Counted from the first letter of the stretch, positions 1 through 9,760 are shown. The stretch is DNA of 64,000 nucleotides from Haloterrigena salina JCM 13891 (GCF_000337495.1 NZ_AOIS01000045.1:147079-211078), one strand, 5' to 3'. Notes: generated by a model from the sequence alone, not told the origin. Numbers and translations are program-made.

Positions 1-101
1 CCCTCGTCGCTCTCGATGACGACGACGTCGTTGCCGTCGCGGACCGCGAGATCGATCAGGTTCGAGCCGATGCTTCCGGCGCCGATGATGACGATATACA
101 T
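1..101 (-). CDS. TrkA N-terminal (NAD-binding) domain protein, partial
   Basis: Only the first 33 codons are inside the window; the gene runs off the left edge. The N-terminus reads MYIVIIGAGSIGSNLIDLAV, with the GxGxxG dinucleotide-binding turn of a Rossmann (RCK/TrkA-N) fold, followed by a hydrophilic stretch ending VVVIESDEG, where the acidic residue at the end of the second strand would bind the ribose of NAD(H). In this family the protein is the cytoplasmic gating subunit of a Trk potassium channel. The neighbouring Lrp/TrkA-C gene and TrkH support that role. The rest of the protein cannot be judged. Confidence 0.8.
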   Translation of the reverse strand, partial: MYIVIIGAGSIGSNLIDLAVRDGNDVVVIESDE

Positions 102-398
102 CTTCAGTATCCCTCGGGGAATCGTTCGTGACGCAATTCGAGAGTATGACAACAGCTTGTTCGTTCTCGGTTATAGTCTGTGCGACTCGGTTGTGAACAG
201 AATCCGGCCGACTCGAGCGGGTCGTCCTTCACCAGTGCAGTGTTCACAACCACCACGGGAACGCTGGCGATCTGTGGTCGGACGGTCCTCCCCGAGCGCT
301 ACCTTTCGACTCGGCCGGAGCACAGTTACGCCACCAGTAGCGTTTCGACGAGCGATCAAAAAGCAGGAGCCTTCAGTCCCGTGGCCGTAGTCGGGGGT

Positions 399-1142
399 AT
401 GAGCGTTCGTCTCGACGAAGTGAACAAACGGATCATCCACGCGCTGATGGACGACGCGCGGAACACGTCCGCCCCGATGATCGCCGAGGAGGTGGGCGTC
501 TCGCCGGCGACGATTCGAAACCGGATCAATCAGCTTGAGGACGCCGGAATCATCAGCGGCTATCACGCGAACGTGAACTTCGACGCCGCCAACGGCATGC
601 TCACGACGCTGTACGTGGCGACGGCGCCCGTCGAAGAGCGCGCGCGCCTCGCCCAGCAGTCGCGGACGATCGCCGGCGTCGTCAACGTTCGGGAGTTCGT
701 CGCCGGCCAGGAGAACCTCCACGTCCTCGCCGTCGGCGACGACGTCGACGCGATCAACGACATCGGCCGGGAGCTCGCGGCGCTGGGCCTCGAGATCGAC
801 GACGAGAAGATGGTCCGAACGGACCAGTTTCAGTCCTACCAGCCATTCGGCCCGGCCGAGACCCACCAGCAGTTCTCGGACTACGTCAGCCTCACGGGCG
901 GCAACGAGGTCGTCGAGCTGACCGTCGACGACGACGCGCCGATCGCCGGCATGACCCTGGAACGCGCCGGGGAAGAGGACGTCCTCGAGGACGGCGTGCT
1001 CGTCGTCTCGATCGAACGCGACGACGCCGTGCTGACGCCGACCGGCGAAAGCGAGATCCGGGCCGGCGACATCCTGACCGTCCTCTCTCGAGGCGAGTTC
1101 ACCGATTCCACGCTCGACGCGTTCGAAACCGATCGCCGCTAA
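399..1142 (+). CDS. Lrp/AsnC-type regulator fused to a TrkA-C (RCK_C) domain
   Basis: 247 aa. I chose ATG 399 because homology to the winged-helix begins there (SVRLDEVNKRIIHALM), and the longer open frame upstream has no family resemblance. Residues 1-60 form an AsnC/Lrp helix-turn-helix, with a recognition helix near SPATIRNRINQLEDAG. Residues about 65-135 resemble the Lrp effector-binding region. Residues about 165-240 (VVELTVDDDAPIAGMTLERA ... GDILTVLSRG) match the TrkA-C ligand-binding fold. The domain order suggests a transcription factor that senses a small ligand, perhaps a nucleotide, through the RCK_C part. Its place between a TrkA start and TrkH suggests control of potassium uptake; that is inference. 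Confidence 0.85.
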   Translation: MSVRLDEVNKRIIHALMDDARNTSAPMIAEEVGVSPATIRNRINQLEDAGIISGYHANVNFDAANGMLTTLYVATAPVEERARLAQQSRTIAGVVNVREFVAGQENLHVLAVGDDVDAINDIGRELAALGLEIDDEKMVRTDQFQSYQPFGPAETHQQFSDYVSLTGGNEVVELTVDDDAPIAGMTLERAGEEDVLEDGVLVVSIERDDAVLTPTGESEIRAGDILTVLSRGEFTDSTLDAFETDRR

Positions 1143-1355
1143 CGGGAACGGAGAACGCTTCGCCGTCGAGCAGCACCGGTAGTCGCGTATCGTTCCGCTC
1201 GAACTCCTGCAGTACGAGGGCTGTTTGTTCCCGTAAAATAGCGCGCGAGTCCGGTTACTTCGGGTCAGCCCGCGTCACGGATCGGCTCGGAACGACGTAA
1301 CCGGCCTCGAGCGACCGTAGCGGCTCCCGTCCGATCGGTACCGTCTCGAGTTGCG

Positions 1356-1571
1356 TCACCGCTGGGAACTGCGGACCGATTCCTCGAGGATCCGGTTGAT
1401 GGCCCAGGCGACCCAGCCGAAGACGAGCACGGTGAAGACGGCCATCTCGATGCGGACGAACGTCCCGTGCCAAACCGTCAGCACCGCGGCGACGACGACG
1501 ATCGACACGGCGGTGACCGTAAAGACGTCGAAGAACGAGGCCGGGTGCCGAACGCTCGGGAGTCGAGACAT
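1356..1571 (-). CDS. Small two-helix membrane protein
   Basis: 71 aa, starting at ATG 1571. The longer open frame upstream is arginine-rich and looks like a shadow. There are two hydrophobic segments, about residues 12-32 (DVFTVTAVSIVVVAAVLTVW) and 38-60 (IEMAVFTVLVFGWVAWAINR), followed by a short charged tail. No family recognised. It lies divergently upstream of trkH with about 200 bases between the two starts, so the two may share a promoter region. A role in Trk function is possible only by position. Confidence 0.65.
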   Translation of the reverse strand: MSRLPSVRHPASFFDVFTVTAVSIVVVAAVLTVWHGTFVRIEMAVFTVLVFGWVAWAINRILEESVRSSQR

Positions 1572-1769
1572 GCCGAGTGTACCTACGCGACCTGTGCATA
1601 TAGATGATCGGCTGACATGGTCGGCGGCTCGCGTCCCGGTCGCGGCGTCGACCAGCGACGTCCGGCGACGCCGTCGGTCTCGGCGAGCGGACCACTCCAG
1701 TGGAATTATGTACCGACGTCGAGTTTCCCCGACCACGATTCCGGCTCGAGCGAAGCCAGACCTGAGAGT

Positions 1770-3308
1770 ATGAATATACGTGTCGATTGGCAGGCGAGCG
1801 TCGCGCTGACTGGAACCGTTCTCAAGTATCTCGCCCTCACGCTGTTCGTCCCGGTCGTCGTCGCCATCATCTACGGGGAACACTTCCTCGTGTTCGTGGC
1901 GACGATCGCGCTCACCGTCGCGATCGGGTTCGGCCTCGAGCGACTCGAGCCCGATCCCGACCTGCAGCCCCGAGAGGCGCTGTTGCTGGTCGCGCTCTCG
2001 TGGCTGGCCGTCGCGGTCGTCGGAGCGATCCCGTACGTCTTAGCCGGCTACGGAACCGAGTCCGCGCTCAGACATCCGGTGAACGCGCTGTTCGAGTCGA
2101 TGTCCGGGTTCACGACGACCGGGGCGACCGTGATGGCCGAGATTTCCGTCGAGAAACACTCACACGCCCTCATGATGTGGCGTCAGCTGACCCAGTGGCT
2201 CGGCGGGATGGGGATCATCGTGTTGATGATCGCGATCCTGCCGGAGCTGGCGGTCAACGGCGCGCAGCTGATCCGTTCGGAGGCGCCGGGACCGGAGCTC
2301 CAGAAGCTGACGCCGAAGATCGCCGAGACGGCCCGCATCCTCTGGCTCGTCTACTTCGGATTCACGATCGTCTACATCGCCCTACTGTACGGCCTCCATC
2401 TGGCGGGGATGGCGCCGAACATGGACTTCTACAACGCGGTCGCCCACGGCTTCACGACGCTTCCGACCGGCGGGTTCTCGCCCGAGGCGAACAGCGTCGC
2501 CGCGTTCTCCGCCGCCGTGCAGTGGCTCGTTATCCCCTTCATGGCGATCGCCGGCACCAACTTCGCGCTGTTCTGGTACGTGTTAGACGGCGAGCCCAGA
2601 AGGCTCTTCCAGAACACCGAGTTTCGCGCCTACGCGGGTGCGATCGCCGTCGTGACCGCGATCGTCGCCGCGTTACTGTACAGCGGCAGCGCCCCGCCGC
2701 TCGGCGAACTCGGCGGCACGACTGAGGGGTACGGCGAGAGCGCCCTGCGTCACGCGGCCTTCCAGACCGTCTCGCTGTTGAACTCGACGGGATACGCGAC
2801 GAGCGACTTCGCGGAGTGGGGGCCGGTCTCCCAGACCGTCCTCCTCGTTGCGATGTTCATCGGCGGCTGCGCCGGCTCGACCGGCGGCGGCGTCAAGATC
2901 ATCCGCTGGCTGGTCGTCCTGAAAGTCGCCCGTCGGGAGCTGTTTACCGCCGCCCACCCCGAGGCGGTCAAACCGATCCGCCTCGGCGGCTACGTCGTCG
3001 ACGAGGACGTCATCCGCGGGGTCCTCGGCTTCACCCTGCTGTACCTGTTCATCTTCGTCGTCGCGACGGTGTTCATCGCCGTCGATTCGACCCGCGGCGC
3101 GGTCTCGCTCGAGCCGATCGACGCGATCAGCGCCAGCATCGCGACGATCGGGAACATCGGACCGGGCTTCGGCGAACTCGGTCCCTTCGGCAGCTACCGC
3201 GAGTTCCCCGACTCCTCGAAGCTCGTGATGATCTTCCTGATGTGGATCGGCCGCCTCGAGATTATCCCGGCGCTCGTCCTCTTCACCGGCGCGTTCTGGC
3301 GGCGGTGA
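1770..3308 (+). CDS. trkH: TrkH-family potassium uptake protein (membrane subunit)
   Basis: 512 aa polytopic membrane protein, usual length for TrkH/KtrB. The start is ATG 1770; the 51 codons upstream in frame are not TrkH-like. The four pore-loop repeats are visible, each with its filter glycine: SGFTTTGAT around 112-120 (G118), FTTLPTGGF around 228 (G234), NSTGYATSDF around 338 (G341), and TIGNIGPGFG around 460 (G461/G464). The C-terminus has the family hallmark WIGRLEIIPAL. TrkH translocates K+ (with Na+ or H+ coupling in some members) and is gated by cytoplasmic TrkA-type subunits such as the partial gene at the left edge. High internal potassium is the main osmotic solution of haloarchaea. 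It is convergent with the next gene, with only about 20 bases between stops. Confidence 0.95.
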   Translation: MNIRVDWQASVALTGTVLKYLALTLFVPVVVAIIYGEHFLVFVATIALTVAIGFGLERLEPDPDLQPREALLLVALSWLAVAVVGAIPYVLAGYGTESALRHPVNALFESMSGFTTTGATVMAEISVEKHSHALMMWRQLTQWLGGMGIIVLMIAILPELAVNGAQLIRSEAPGPELQKLTPKIAETARILWLVYFGFTIVYIALLYGLHLAGMAPNMDFYNAVAHGFTTLPTGGFSPEANSVAAFSAAVQWLVIPFMAIAGTNFALFWYVLDGEPRRLFQNTEFRAYAGAIAVVTAIVAALLYSGSAPPLGELGGTTEGYGESALRHAAFQTVSLLNSTGYATSDFAEWGPVSQTVLLVAMFIGGCAGSTGGGVKIIRWLVVLKVARRELFTAAHPEAVKPIRLGGYVVDEDVIRGVLGFTLLYLFIFVVATVFIAVDSTRGAVSLEPIDAISASIATIGNIGPGFGELGPFGSYREFPDSSKLVMIFLMWIGRLEIIPALVLFTGAFWRR

Positions 3309-3327
3309 CAGTGGCCGTCGAGCGCGC

Positions 3328-4272
3328 CTACCGCTCCGACGGATCCTTCTCGTAGGCCTTCAGGCGGTCGTACTCCTCGCTCGTGATCGGCAGCACCGTG
3401 CCGTGTTTGAACCCGTAGGGAAACGAGAACTCGTCGTCGGCGCGCACGAACTCATCCTCCAGCGACTCGGCTACGAACGGAACGTAGCCCTGCGTCTCCG
3501 GGCTGCCGCCGAAGTAATCGACGAACAGACACCACCGGCCGTCCTCGAGTCGCACGGCGGTCGGCGCCTCGTATCGCTCGCCCTCCAGACCCTCCATGGT
3601 GCGGTCGAACGCCGTCACTCGAGTGAACGGCCCGGTCGGACGCTCGGCCTTCAGCAGGATGATTCCGGCGGGGTTCGCTTCGCTTTTCACGAAACAGTAG
3701 TACGACCCGTTCTCCTCGTACATCGCGGAGTCGATGACACCGCCGTCCGGTTTCCGGTACAGCAGCTCCGGTTCCGAGAACTCCTCGAACGACTCGGTCC
3801 GCGCGTAGTAGATCGCTTTTTCCTCGAAATCGTCGCTACGGTGGGCCGACGACCAGTGGACGACGTACTCGGCGTTCTCGCTGTCGTAGGTGATATCCGG
3901 CGCCCAGAGGCAGCCGAACGCCTCGTCGCCGAGTTCGACCATCCGCTGATCGGACCAGTCGACCAGGTTCTCGGATTCCCACATCACCAGCGAGTTACTC
4001 CCGTTGCGCGTGATCTCCGCCCACGAGCCGTCGTACTGATTGGGCATCCCGTAGGCCAGGCTGAGGTCCGTCCCCAGTATCACGAACCTCCCGTCCGCCG
4101 TTCTGGTGATCGTACAGTCCCTGACACCCTTGTCGCCCTTATAGCTCCAGAGGACGGGGTCGCCGCCGTTTACCGCCTCCCAGTTGAACCCGTCCTCGCT
4201 GATCCCGAAGTACACCTGCTCACCGTCCGGTGTCCGCTTCTCCCTGAAGTGGACGAACACGTAGGCCTGCAT
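3328..4272 (-). CDS. Glycoside hydrolase family 43-like protein (five-bladed propeller)
   Basis: 314 aa. The start is ATG 4272; the 249 codons upstream in the same frame are a shadow of the DUF63 gene. GH43/GH32-type landmarks in order: GVRDCTI (D52, candidate catalytic base region), LWAPDITYD (123-130, the typical WAPxI strand), GGVIDSAMY (D181, candidate pKa-modulating aspartate), and YEAPTAVRLEDGRW (about 233-246, candidate acid glutamate). There is no signal peptide, so a cytoplasmic enzyme acting on imported arabino- or xylo-oligosaccharides is likely. Substrate is not predictable from sequence. No sugar transporter or other carbohydrate gene is nearby, which is unusual for this family. 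Confidence 0.75.
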   Translation of the reverse strand: MQAYVFVHFREKRTPDGEQVYFGISEDGFNWEAVNGGDPVLWSYKGDKGVRDCTITRTADGRFVILGTDLSLAYGMPNQYDGSWAEITRNGSNSLVMWESENLVDWSDQRMVELGDEAFGCLWAPDITYDSENAEYVVHWSSAHRSDDFEEKAIYYARTESFEEFSEPELLYRKPDGGVIDSAMYEENGSYYCFVKSEANPAGIILLKAERPTGPFTRVTAFDRTMEGLEGERYEAPTAVRLEDGRWCLFVDYFGGSPETQGYVPFVAESLEDEFVRADDEFSFPYGFKHGTVLPITSEEYDRLKAYEKDPSER

Positions 4273-4355
4273 CACTGCTCGAACGGTTGTCAGGTGGTGC
4301 CGTAGCTGTTTCCGTTTCGTCGCTCGTCGAGAAGGCGATCGAGTCGCCGCGGCGC

Positions 4356-5480
4356 CTAGACCCCGAACGTCGCCCGGAGCATGTCCCGCGTCCCGGGTCC
4401 GAGGCCGACGGCGACGACGGTGATCAACATTAGGATGGCGAAGCGCGGCTGTTCGTCGAAGATCTCCTCGTTGAAGACCCAGACGACGAACGTGGCCGCG
4501 ACGAGTTTCACGAGCAGGAACGGCCAGGCGGCGCCGATCGCGTCGACGACGTTGGGGGGTAACACCGAGCCGGTGATGTCGACGATCGCCCCGTTGATGG
4601 GGTGTTTCGGCGAGAGATTGTGCTCGAGGCCGAAGGCGGTCGCCCAGTCGAGGCCGATAACGTTCGCGACGCCGTCGACCGCGTGCGCCCAGATGACGAC
4701 CACTCCCATGTACTCCGTTCCCCGGTTGATCTCGGGGGCGAACCGTCCGATGAGGAGCCAGGTGACGGCCGTGGCGAGGGTCGCGCCGACGAGCGTCGTC
4801 ACCAGAAGCAGCGGATGGAAGTCCGCGTACGGCTGCGTCGACGCGTACACCAGATAGGCGAGCGTGACCGTCAGGTAGGTCGTGCCGATCGCCGCGAGCG
4901 GGTACTCGTAGCCCGAGACGCGGTCGGTCCGGTCGAGCCAGACCGACGCGACGACGGCGATCACCGTGAGGAGGGCGACGGTGAAGTAGATCAGCGGGCT
5001 GATCAGGAAGCCGATCCACGGCAACTCCATCATGAGTTCGCCCGTCTGCCGGTAGGCGGCGACGCTCGTGTCCTCGACGACCCGCAAGGCGCCGCCGAAG
5101 AGCATGAACGGGAACAGCGCGAAGAAGCCCGCGCGGTAGCGCTCGATCTCGAGGCGGCGAACCAGGAAGAGGACCCCGATCGCCATCAGGATGAGCGTCG
5201 GGATGTAGCCCGCGTAGGAGACGAACGTGTAGCCGGGCTCGGCGGTCGGACCGGCGTTGGCGCCGGCGTTGCTGCAGTGTATTTGCTGGCCGTCGGCCCA
5301 GGCGATGCAGCTCCAGCCGTGGGCGTCGGCGACCACTGGTCCCCAGTAGTACTGCCAGATCAGATCGACGTAGACGGGCTGATAAAAGAGGGAGGCAGCG
5401 AGCGCCACGCCGGCGGCGAGGAGAACGACGGCCGCGGCCCAGATTCGCTCGGCCCCGTACCGTTCGATGTACTCGTCCAT
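4356..5480 (-). CDS. DUF63 family multispanning membrane protein
   Basis: 374 aa, ATG 5480 (MDEYIERYG). It has roughly eight or nine hydrophobic segments spread over the whole length and an extended polar loop near residues 50-85 containing cysteines ([18 protein letters not shown]). Conserved-looking polar motifs include [31 protein letters not shown] and a C-terminal [16 protein letters not shown]. This pattern matches the archaeal DUF63 family, whose function is unknown. A poly-T tract (on the plus strand, about 5519-5525) provides an A-rich TATA-like element upstream of the start. The GH43 gene follows 83 bases downstream on the same strand. Confidence 0.85.
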   Translation of the reverse strand: MDEYIERYGAERIWAAAVVLLAAGVALAASLFYQPVYVDLIWQYYWGPVVADAHGWSCIAWADGQQIHCSNAGANAGPTAEPGYTFVSYAGYIPTLILMAIGVLFLVRRLEIERYRAGFFALFPFMLFGGALRVVEDTSVAAYRQTGELMMELPWIGFLISPLIYFTVALLTVIAVVASVWLDRTDRVSGYEYPLAAIGTTYLTVTLAYLVYASTQPYADFHPLLLVTTLVGATLATAVTWLLIGRFAPEINRGTEYMGVVVIWAHAVDGVANVIGLDWATAFGLEHNLSPKHPINGAIVDITGSVLPPNVVDAIGAAWPFLLVKLVAATFVVWVFNEEIFDEQPRFAILMLITVVAVGLGPGTRDMLRATFGV

Positions 5481-5559
5481 GCGAGAGTAGCTGTACGGGG
5501 GCCGCTTACCGTTTCCGATTTTTTTGCATTGGACGCCGGTCGGATCCCGACGCTCGTTA

Positions 5560-5639
5560 TAGTAGCCACTGAAAGTCAATGCACACCCGATCGCGAGACG
5601 GCTTTGCGACCGGTGTGTGATTCGTTTCAGTGGCTACTA
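5560..5639. repeat. 80-base inverted repeat, candidate MITE/REP-like element
   Basis: The two ends are a perfect 15-base inverted repeat (TAGTAGCCACTGAAA at 5560-5574, complement at 5625-5639). Inside them the arms continue imperfectly (CACACC plus a GATCGC/GCGAC block) around a short centre, so the whole unit can fold as one long hairpin. The right arm overlaps the stop codon and last codons of the inositol-phosphatase gene, supplying its terminal Ser-Ser-His. From memory, this end sequence resembles a dispersed intergenic element seen in haloarchaeal genomes; I could not check that here. Confidence 0.75.
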
Positions 5640-6451
5640 CAGTCGCCGTCCCCGTCGATCGCCCGCGCGGCGGCGCGGAGCTCGTCGTGGACCGCCCCGT
5701 TCGAGGCGACCAGCCCCTCGCTGTCGTGGCGCCAGCGGTTCCCCTCGAGGTCGGTCACGGTCCCGCCGGCCGCCCGAATCAGCGCGACGCCCGCGACGGT
5801 GTCCCACGGGTTGGCCCGCAGGTTCGTGATCGTTCCCTCGAGGGCGCCCGACGCGACCATCGCGAGCTCGAGCTGGGCGCAGCCGAAGCGGCGAACGTCG
5901 CCGAAGCGGTCGGTGAGGCCGCGGACCGCCGCGGCGTACTGATCGCGCTGGTCGAAGTTCCACCAGTAGGTGGGGCAGACGGTCGCGGCCTCGGGATCGG
6001 CGCAGTCACTGACCGAGAGGGGCTCGTCGTTGCGAACGGCGCCCGTCGGCCCGACGCGGTAGGTGTCCCCCAGCGCAGGACAGACGGTGGCCGCGGCGAC
6101 GGGGTCGCCGTCGCGGACCGCCGCGACGGCCGTTCCGAACGCGCGGATCCCGTTGACGTAGTTGTTCGTTCCGTCGATGGGGTCGACGATCCAGGCCGGC
6201 CCCGTCTCGGGGACCGCCTTCAGCGCGTCGTCCTCCTCGCCGACGATCGGATCGTCCGGATAGGAGGCCTCGATCACGTCGATCACGCGCCGCTGAGCCT
6301 CGCGGTCGGACTGCGTGACGACGTCGGTCTTGCCGTCCTTCCGGTCGACCTCGAGCTCGCCGCGAAAGGAGCCCGCGGCGACGTCCGCCCCGGCGCGGGC
6401 GGCGTGGACCGCGACGCTCGCGCGCCCGCCGTCCCCGTCGTGTTTGCTCAT
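5627..6451 (-). CDS. Inositol monophosphatase family protein
   Basis: 274 aa, ATG 6451, typical length for the IMPase/FBPase superfamily. All metal-binding motifs are present: GEED (E72/E73), DPIDGTNNY (D90, D93) and NPWDTVAG (D217). The N-terminal [12 protein letters not shown] is the family dimer/substrate motif. Members hydrolyse inositol-1-phosphate, fructose-1,6-bisphosphate or PAP with magnesium; the sequence does not settle which. The last codons lie within the right arm of the inverted repeat just downstream, so the C-terminus has probably been remodelled by that element. It is transcribed in the same direction as DUF63, with about 147 bases between. Confidence 0.92.
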   Translation of the reverse strand: MSKHDGDGGRASVAVHAARAGADVAAGSFRGELEVDRKDGKTDVVTQSDREAQRRVIDVIEASYPDDPIVGEEDDALKAVPETGPAWIVDPIDGTNNYVNGIRAFGTAVAAVRDGDPVAAATVCPALGDTYRVGPTGAVRNDEPLSVSDCADPEAATVCPTYWWNFDQRDQYAAAVRGLTDRFGDVRRFGCAQLELAMVASGALEGTITNLRANPWDTVAGVALIRAAGGTVTDLEGNRWRHDSEGLVASNGAVHDELRAAARAIDGDGDCSSH

Positions 6452-6631
6452 GGTGTTCGTCGGGGCGACGGCGTCAAAAGGCGTTACCCTTTGGGTCTGG
6501 CTCGAGCCGCCGGCGCCGCGACGAACGCGCGGCCTCGGCGACCGACTCGAGTTCGCCGCTCTCGATGGACAGGGTTGTTCATTTCATCCGTGTGACGACA
6601 GCTTTATTCGGTCCATCGCGTACTCGCCACC

Positions 6632-7609
6632 ATGAGCGCCGATGAGCGGTCCCGGGAGAAGCGGGGGCGAGACGAGTCGGAAGCGCAGGAGGCACTCGAC
6701 GACGAGACGATCCGAGAGGCCGTCGAGCAGTCCTCGCGCGGGGTTCCGGCCGCCGGGGCCGTCGTCCGCGACCGGTTCTCGGCGGACGAGATCTTCCACC
6801 GGATCGTCGCCGCGGCCGACGACGAGATCACGACCGGGATCCGGGAGCTGTTCTTCAGCGCGCTGGCGGCGGGCTTTGCGATCACGCTGACGTTCATGCT
6901 CTACGCGTCGCTGACCGACGGGACCGGCGGCGCGCCGATCGTCGGCGCGCTCCTCTATCCGCTGGGCTTCGTCTACATCATCATCGGCGACTACCAGCTG
7001 TTCACCGAGAACACGCTGCCGCCGGTCGCGCTCGTCCTCGAGCGACTGGCGAGCGTGCCGGCGCTGCTGACCGTCTGGACGATCGTGCTGTTCGGCAACC
7101 TGCTCGGCGGCGCACTGGGCGCGTACGTGCTGGCGAACACGGGGGTCTTCTCCCCGTCCGTCATGTCCACCGCGGTCGGGATCGCCGAACAGGGGGTCGC
7201 AACGCCGTGGTCGAGCCTGTTCTTCAAGGGGGTGTTCGCCGGCCTGATCGTCGCGGGCGTCGTCTGGCTCGACTACGCGTCCCAGGACACGACCGCGCGG
7301 CTGGTACTGGTGTACGTCGCCTTCCTCGCGATCCCGCTGGGCGACCTCTATCACGGCGTGGTATCGGCAACCGAAGTGCTGTTTCTCGTCTTCCGGGGGG
7401 AACTGGCGCTCGTGACCGGCGCGATCGACTTCGCCCTCCCCGTACTCCTCGGAAACGCCGTCGGCGGCGTGTTGCTCGTAACGGTCGTCAACTACTTCCA
7501 AGCGGTCGAACGCGAGTACCAGGAGCAGAACTACGTGCTCACGTTCCGCGAACTCTGTTTCGGCAGGTTCGCCCGCGGCGATTACTCGCCACCGCCGCGG
7601 GACGATTGA
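6632..7609 (+). CDS. Formate/nitrite transporter (FNT) family membrane protein, YfdC-like
   Basis: 325 aa. A charged N-terminal domain of about 75 residues precedes six hydrophobic segments between about 80 and 295. FNT-like features include a conserved pore-lining GDYQLFTENT near 112-121, a repeated half with FFKGVFAGLIVAGVVW, and LGNAVGGVLLVTVVNY near the end. The long acidic N-terminal extension and the motif pattern are closer to the YfdC subgroup than to FocA. FNT channels move small monovalent anions (formate, nitrite, hydrosulfide); the specificity here is unknown. It is divergent from the IMPase gene with a 180-base spacer. Confidence 0.85.
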   Translation: MSADERSREKRGRDESEAQEALDDETIREAVEQSSRGVPAAGAVVRDRFSADEIFHRIVAAADDEITTGIRELFFSALAAGFAITLTFMLYASLTDGTGGAPIVGALLYPLGFVYIIIGDYQLFTENTLPPVALVLERLASVPALLTVWTIVLFGNLLGGALGAYVLANTGVFSPSVMSTAVGIAEQGVATPWSSLFFKGVFAGLIVAGVVWLDYASQDTTARLVLVYVAFLAIPLGDLYHGVVSATEVLFLVFRGELALVTGAIDFALPVLLGNAVGGVLLVTVVNYFQAVEREYQEQNYVLTFRELCFGRFARGDYSPPPRDD

Positions 7610-7737
7610 ACGCGGTCGCGGACCCGCCCGCGACCGGTCCGAACTAGTTTCTGCTCTTCGAAGCGATCGAAAGCGATCGAAAACGAGCCGGCGGCGCACG
7701 GAACGCGACGACGCCGAGCGACCGGCCGACGACGCCT

Positions 7738-7953
7738 TCAGTTCTCCTCCGGGTCGAACGAGGCCTCGAGCGTGACCACGTACCGTTCGGTCTCCCCGCC
7801 CTCGCGATCGGTCTCGGTCGGCTCCGAGTCGATCTCGACCCCGCTGATGTGGTCGATCGTTCCGTCGGCAGCGTCCATCGCGTTCTGTACGGCGTCCTCC
7901 CACGATTCGGTCGAGCTCCCGACCAGCTCGACGATTTCGGCTCGCTCACCCAT
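7738..7953 (-). CDS. Dodecin family flavin-binding protein
   Basis: 71 aa if translated from ATG 7953 (MGERAEIVELVGSS). A further upstream TTG at 7977 is open but adds nothing family-like. The core ELVGSSTESWEDAVQNAMDA, then a beta strand with GVEI and a final RYVVTLEASFD, matches the beta-alpha-beta-beta dodecin fold. Twelve subunits form a hollow sphere that stores riboflavin, lumiflavin or FMN between stacked tryptophans; Trp of ESWED fits that position. A TATA-like ATCATTTACC lies about 30-40 bases upstream. The C-terminal part carries a longer acidic loop (SEPTETDREGGETE) than bacterial dodecins. Confidence 0.88.
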   Translation of the reverse strand: MGERAEIVELVGSSTESWEDAVQNAMDAADGTIDHISGVEIDSEPTETDREGGETERYVVTLEASFDPEEN

Positions 7954-8210
7954 TGCCGTCCCGATTGACGCCACCAACTGGTAAATGATACGGCCCGTCC
8001 AACCGACGGAGAAGACGCTCTCGAGTCGCGTAATTGCGAAGACAAACCGTCGTTGTACCGACCGACGGCCGGTAGAACCCGGCGTTTACATCCGCGATGG
8101 AGGGGGTCGCTGCAGCGGCTCGTCCGAGCGGACGAGTTCGCGTCGCTCGAGCGGGAAGTACCGAAGCGCGATTCGAGAACGTCTCGCGCTCGAGGGCGCG
8201 GCGGCCCCGA

Positions 8211-9560
8211 TCAGACGAGCTGGATGAGGTTCCCGTTACACGTGACGTGGAGGTCGCGTCCGAGTTTGTATCCCTGGTTCGAGGCGAGGTCGACGTACCC
8301 CGAGAATCCCTTCATGTTCTGGTGAGCCGGGATGACGTGCTGGGGCTGGAGCGCGTCGAGCATCTCGTAGTGGCCCTCCTGGCGGAGGTGACCCGAGACG
8401 TGGATGTCGGAGTAGATCCGCGCGCCCTGCATGCCGAGCAGTTTCTCGGCCTGATAGCGTTGGCCCTCGTTGGTCGGCTCCGGAATGATGCCGGCCGAGA
8501 AGACGACCTTGTCGCCGTCGTCCAGTTCGTAGGGCGTCTCGCCGCGGCCCATCCGGGTGAGCATCGCGCGGGGTTCGCCCTGGTGGCCGGTGACGACCGG
8601 CAGGTAGTCTTCTTTCCCCTCGTTCATGATGCGCTCGAACGTGCGGTCGACGGAGTTTCGGTGGCCGAACATACCGAGGTCGTCCGGGAACTCGGCGAAG
8701 CCCATGCGTTCGGCGGTGCCCGAGTACTGTTCCATCGAGCGGCCCAGCAGGACGGGCTGGCGGCCGATGTCCTTCGCGAACTCGACTAAGCTCTTCACGC
8801 GGGCGATGTGACTCGAGAAGGTGGTGGCGACGATGCCGCCGTCGTAGTCCTCGACGCTGTAGAGGACGTCCCGGAGGTGCTCCCGGGCGACCCGCTCGGA
8901 CTGGGTGCGGCCCTTCTTGTTGGCGTTGGTACAGTCCTCGATGTAACAGAGGACGCCCTCGCCTTCGCGACCGATCTTGCGGAACCGCTTCATGTCGATC
9001 GGATCGCCGATGACGGGCGTGTGGTCCATCCGCTTGTCGAGTCCGTAGACGACCGCGCCTTCGGGCGTGTGGAGGACCGGGTTGATCGCGTCGATGATCG
9101 AGTGCGTGACGTTGACGAACTCGAGTTCGACCTTGCCGGAGTCGCCGATGGACATCGTCTCGCCGGCGTCCATCTTCACGAGGTCGTTCCCGCTGTCGAA
9201 CTTCTGTTCGTCCGCGAGTTCGCCCTTGACGAGTTCGATCGTGAACGGCGACGCGACGACCGGCGCGTCGTACCGGTGGGCCAGCTTCGAGATGGCGCCG
9301 ATGTGGTCCAAGTGGCCGTGGGTCGGGACGATCGCTTTCACGTCGCCCTCGAGGTCGCTCATGATCCGATCGTCGGGGATCGCCCCCATGTCGATCAGGT
9401 CCAGGCTGTGCATCCCCTCCGTGCGGAGGTTGTCGTGGATCAGCACCTTCGACAGGTTCAGTCCCATGTCGAAGATGACGATGTCGGTTCCCGCGCGGAC
9501 GGCGGTCATCTGCCGTCCGACTTCCTCGTAGCCGCCGATTGTTGCGATTTCGATTTCCAT
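8211..9560 (-). CDS. rnj: Archaeal ribonuclease J (beta-CASP 5'-3' exoribonuclease)
   Basis: 449 aa, ATG 9560. The metallo-beta-lactamase core includes HGHLDHIG at 81-88, which binds the two zinc ions, with further ligands in VTHSIIDA and the C-terminal [16 protein letters not shown] and VIPAHQN (beta-CASP motifs B and C). Length and motif order match archaeal aRNase J (Mbl/beta-CASP without the bacterial C-terminal domain). It degrades 5'-monophosphorylated RNA in the 5'-3' direction in mRNA turnover and rRNA maturation. Apparently monocistronic; about 170 non-coding bases separate it from the upstream stress-protein gene. Confidence 0.95.
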   Translation of the reverse strand: MEIEIATIGGYEEVGRQMTAVRAGTDIVIFDMGLNLSKVLIHDNLRTEGMHSLDLIDMGAIPDDRIMSDLEGDVKAIVPTHGHLDHIGAISKLAHRYDAPVVASPFTIELVKGELADEQKFDSGNDLVKMDAGETMSIGDSGKVELEFVNVTHSIIDAINPVLHTPEGAVVYGLDKRMDHTPVIGDPIDMKRFRKIGREGEGVLCYIEDCTNANKKGRTQSERVAREHLRDVLYSVEDYDGGIVATTFSSHIARVKSLVEFAKDIGRQPVLLGRSMEQYSGTAERMGFAEFPDDLGMFGHRNSVDRTFERIMNEGKEDYLPVVTGHQGEPRAMLTRMGRGETPYELDDGDKVVFSAGIIPEPTNEGQRYQAEKLLGMQGARIYSDIHVSGHLRQEGHYEMLDALQPQHVIPAHQNMKGFSGYVDLASNQGYKLGRDLHVTCNGNLIQLV

Positions 9561-9760
9561 AGGAAACGCCGATCATAGCGGCCTGTCACAGATGCGGTAG
9601 TCGAACTCGACTGCCGTGCGACTCCGTCGGCGGACGCGAACGACGCGTTCGTTCCTGCTCCCGACGCAGTGTGTGAAAGACAGCGCGTCTTTCGGTCGTC
9701 CGTACAGTCGACCCTCGGACGTATATACCCGCGGTTCGCTCGAGGTCGAGCGTCGAACCG

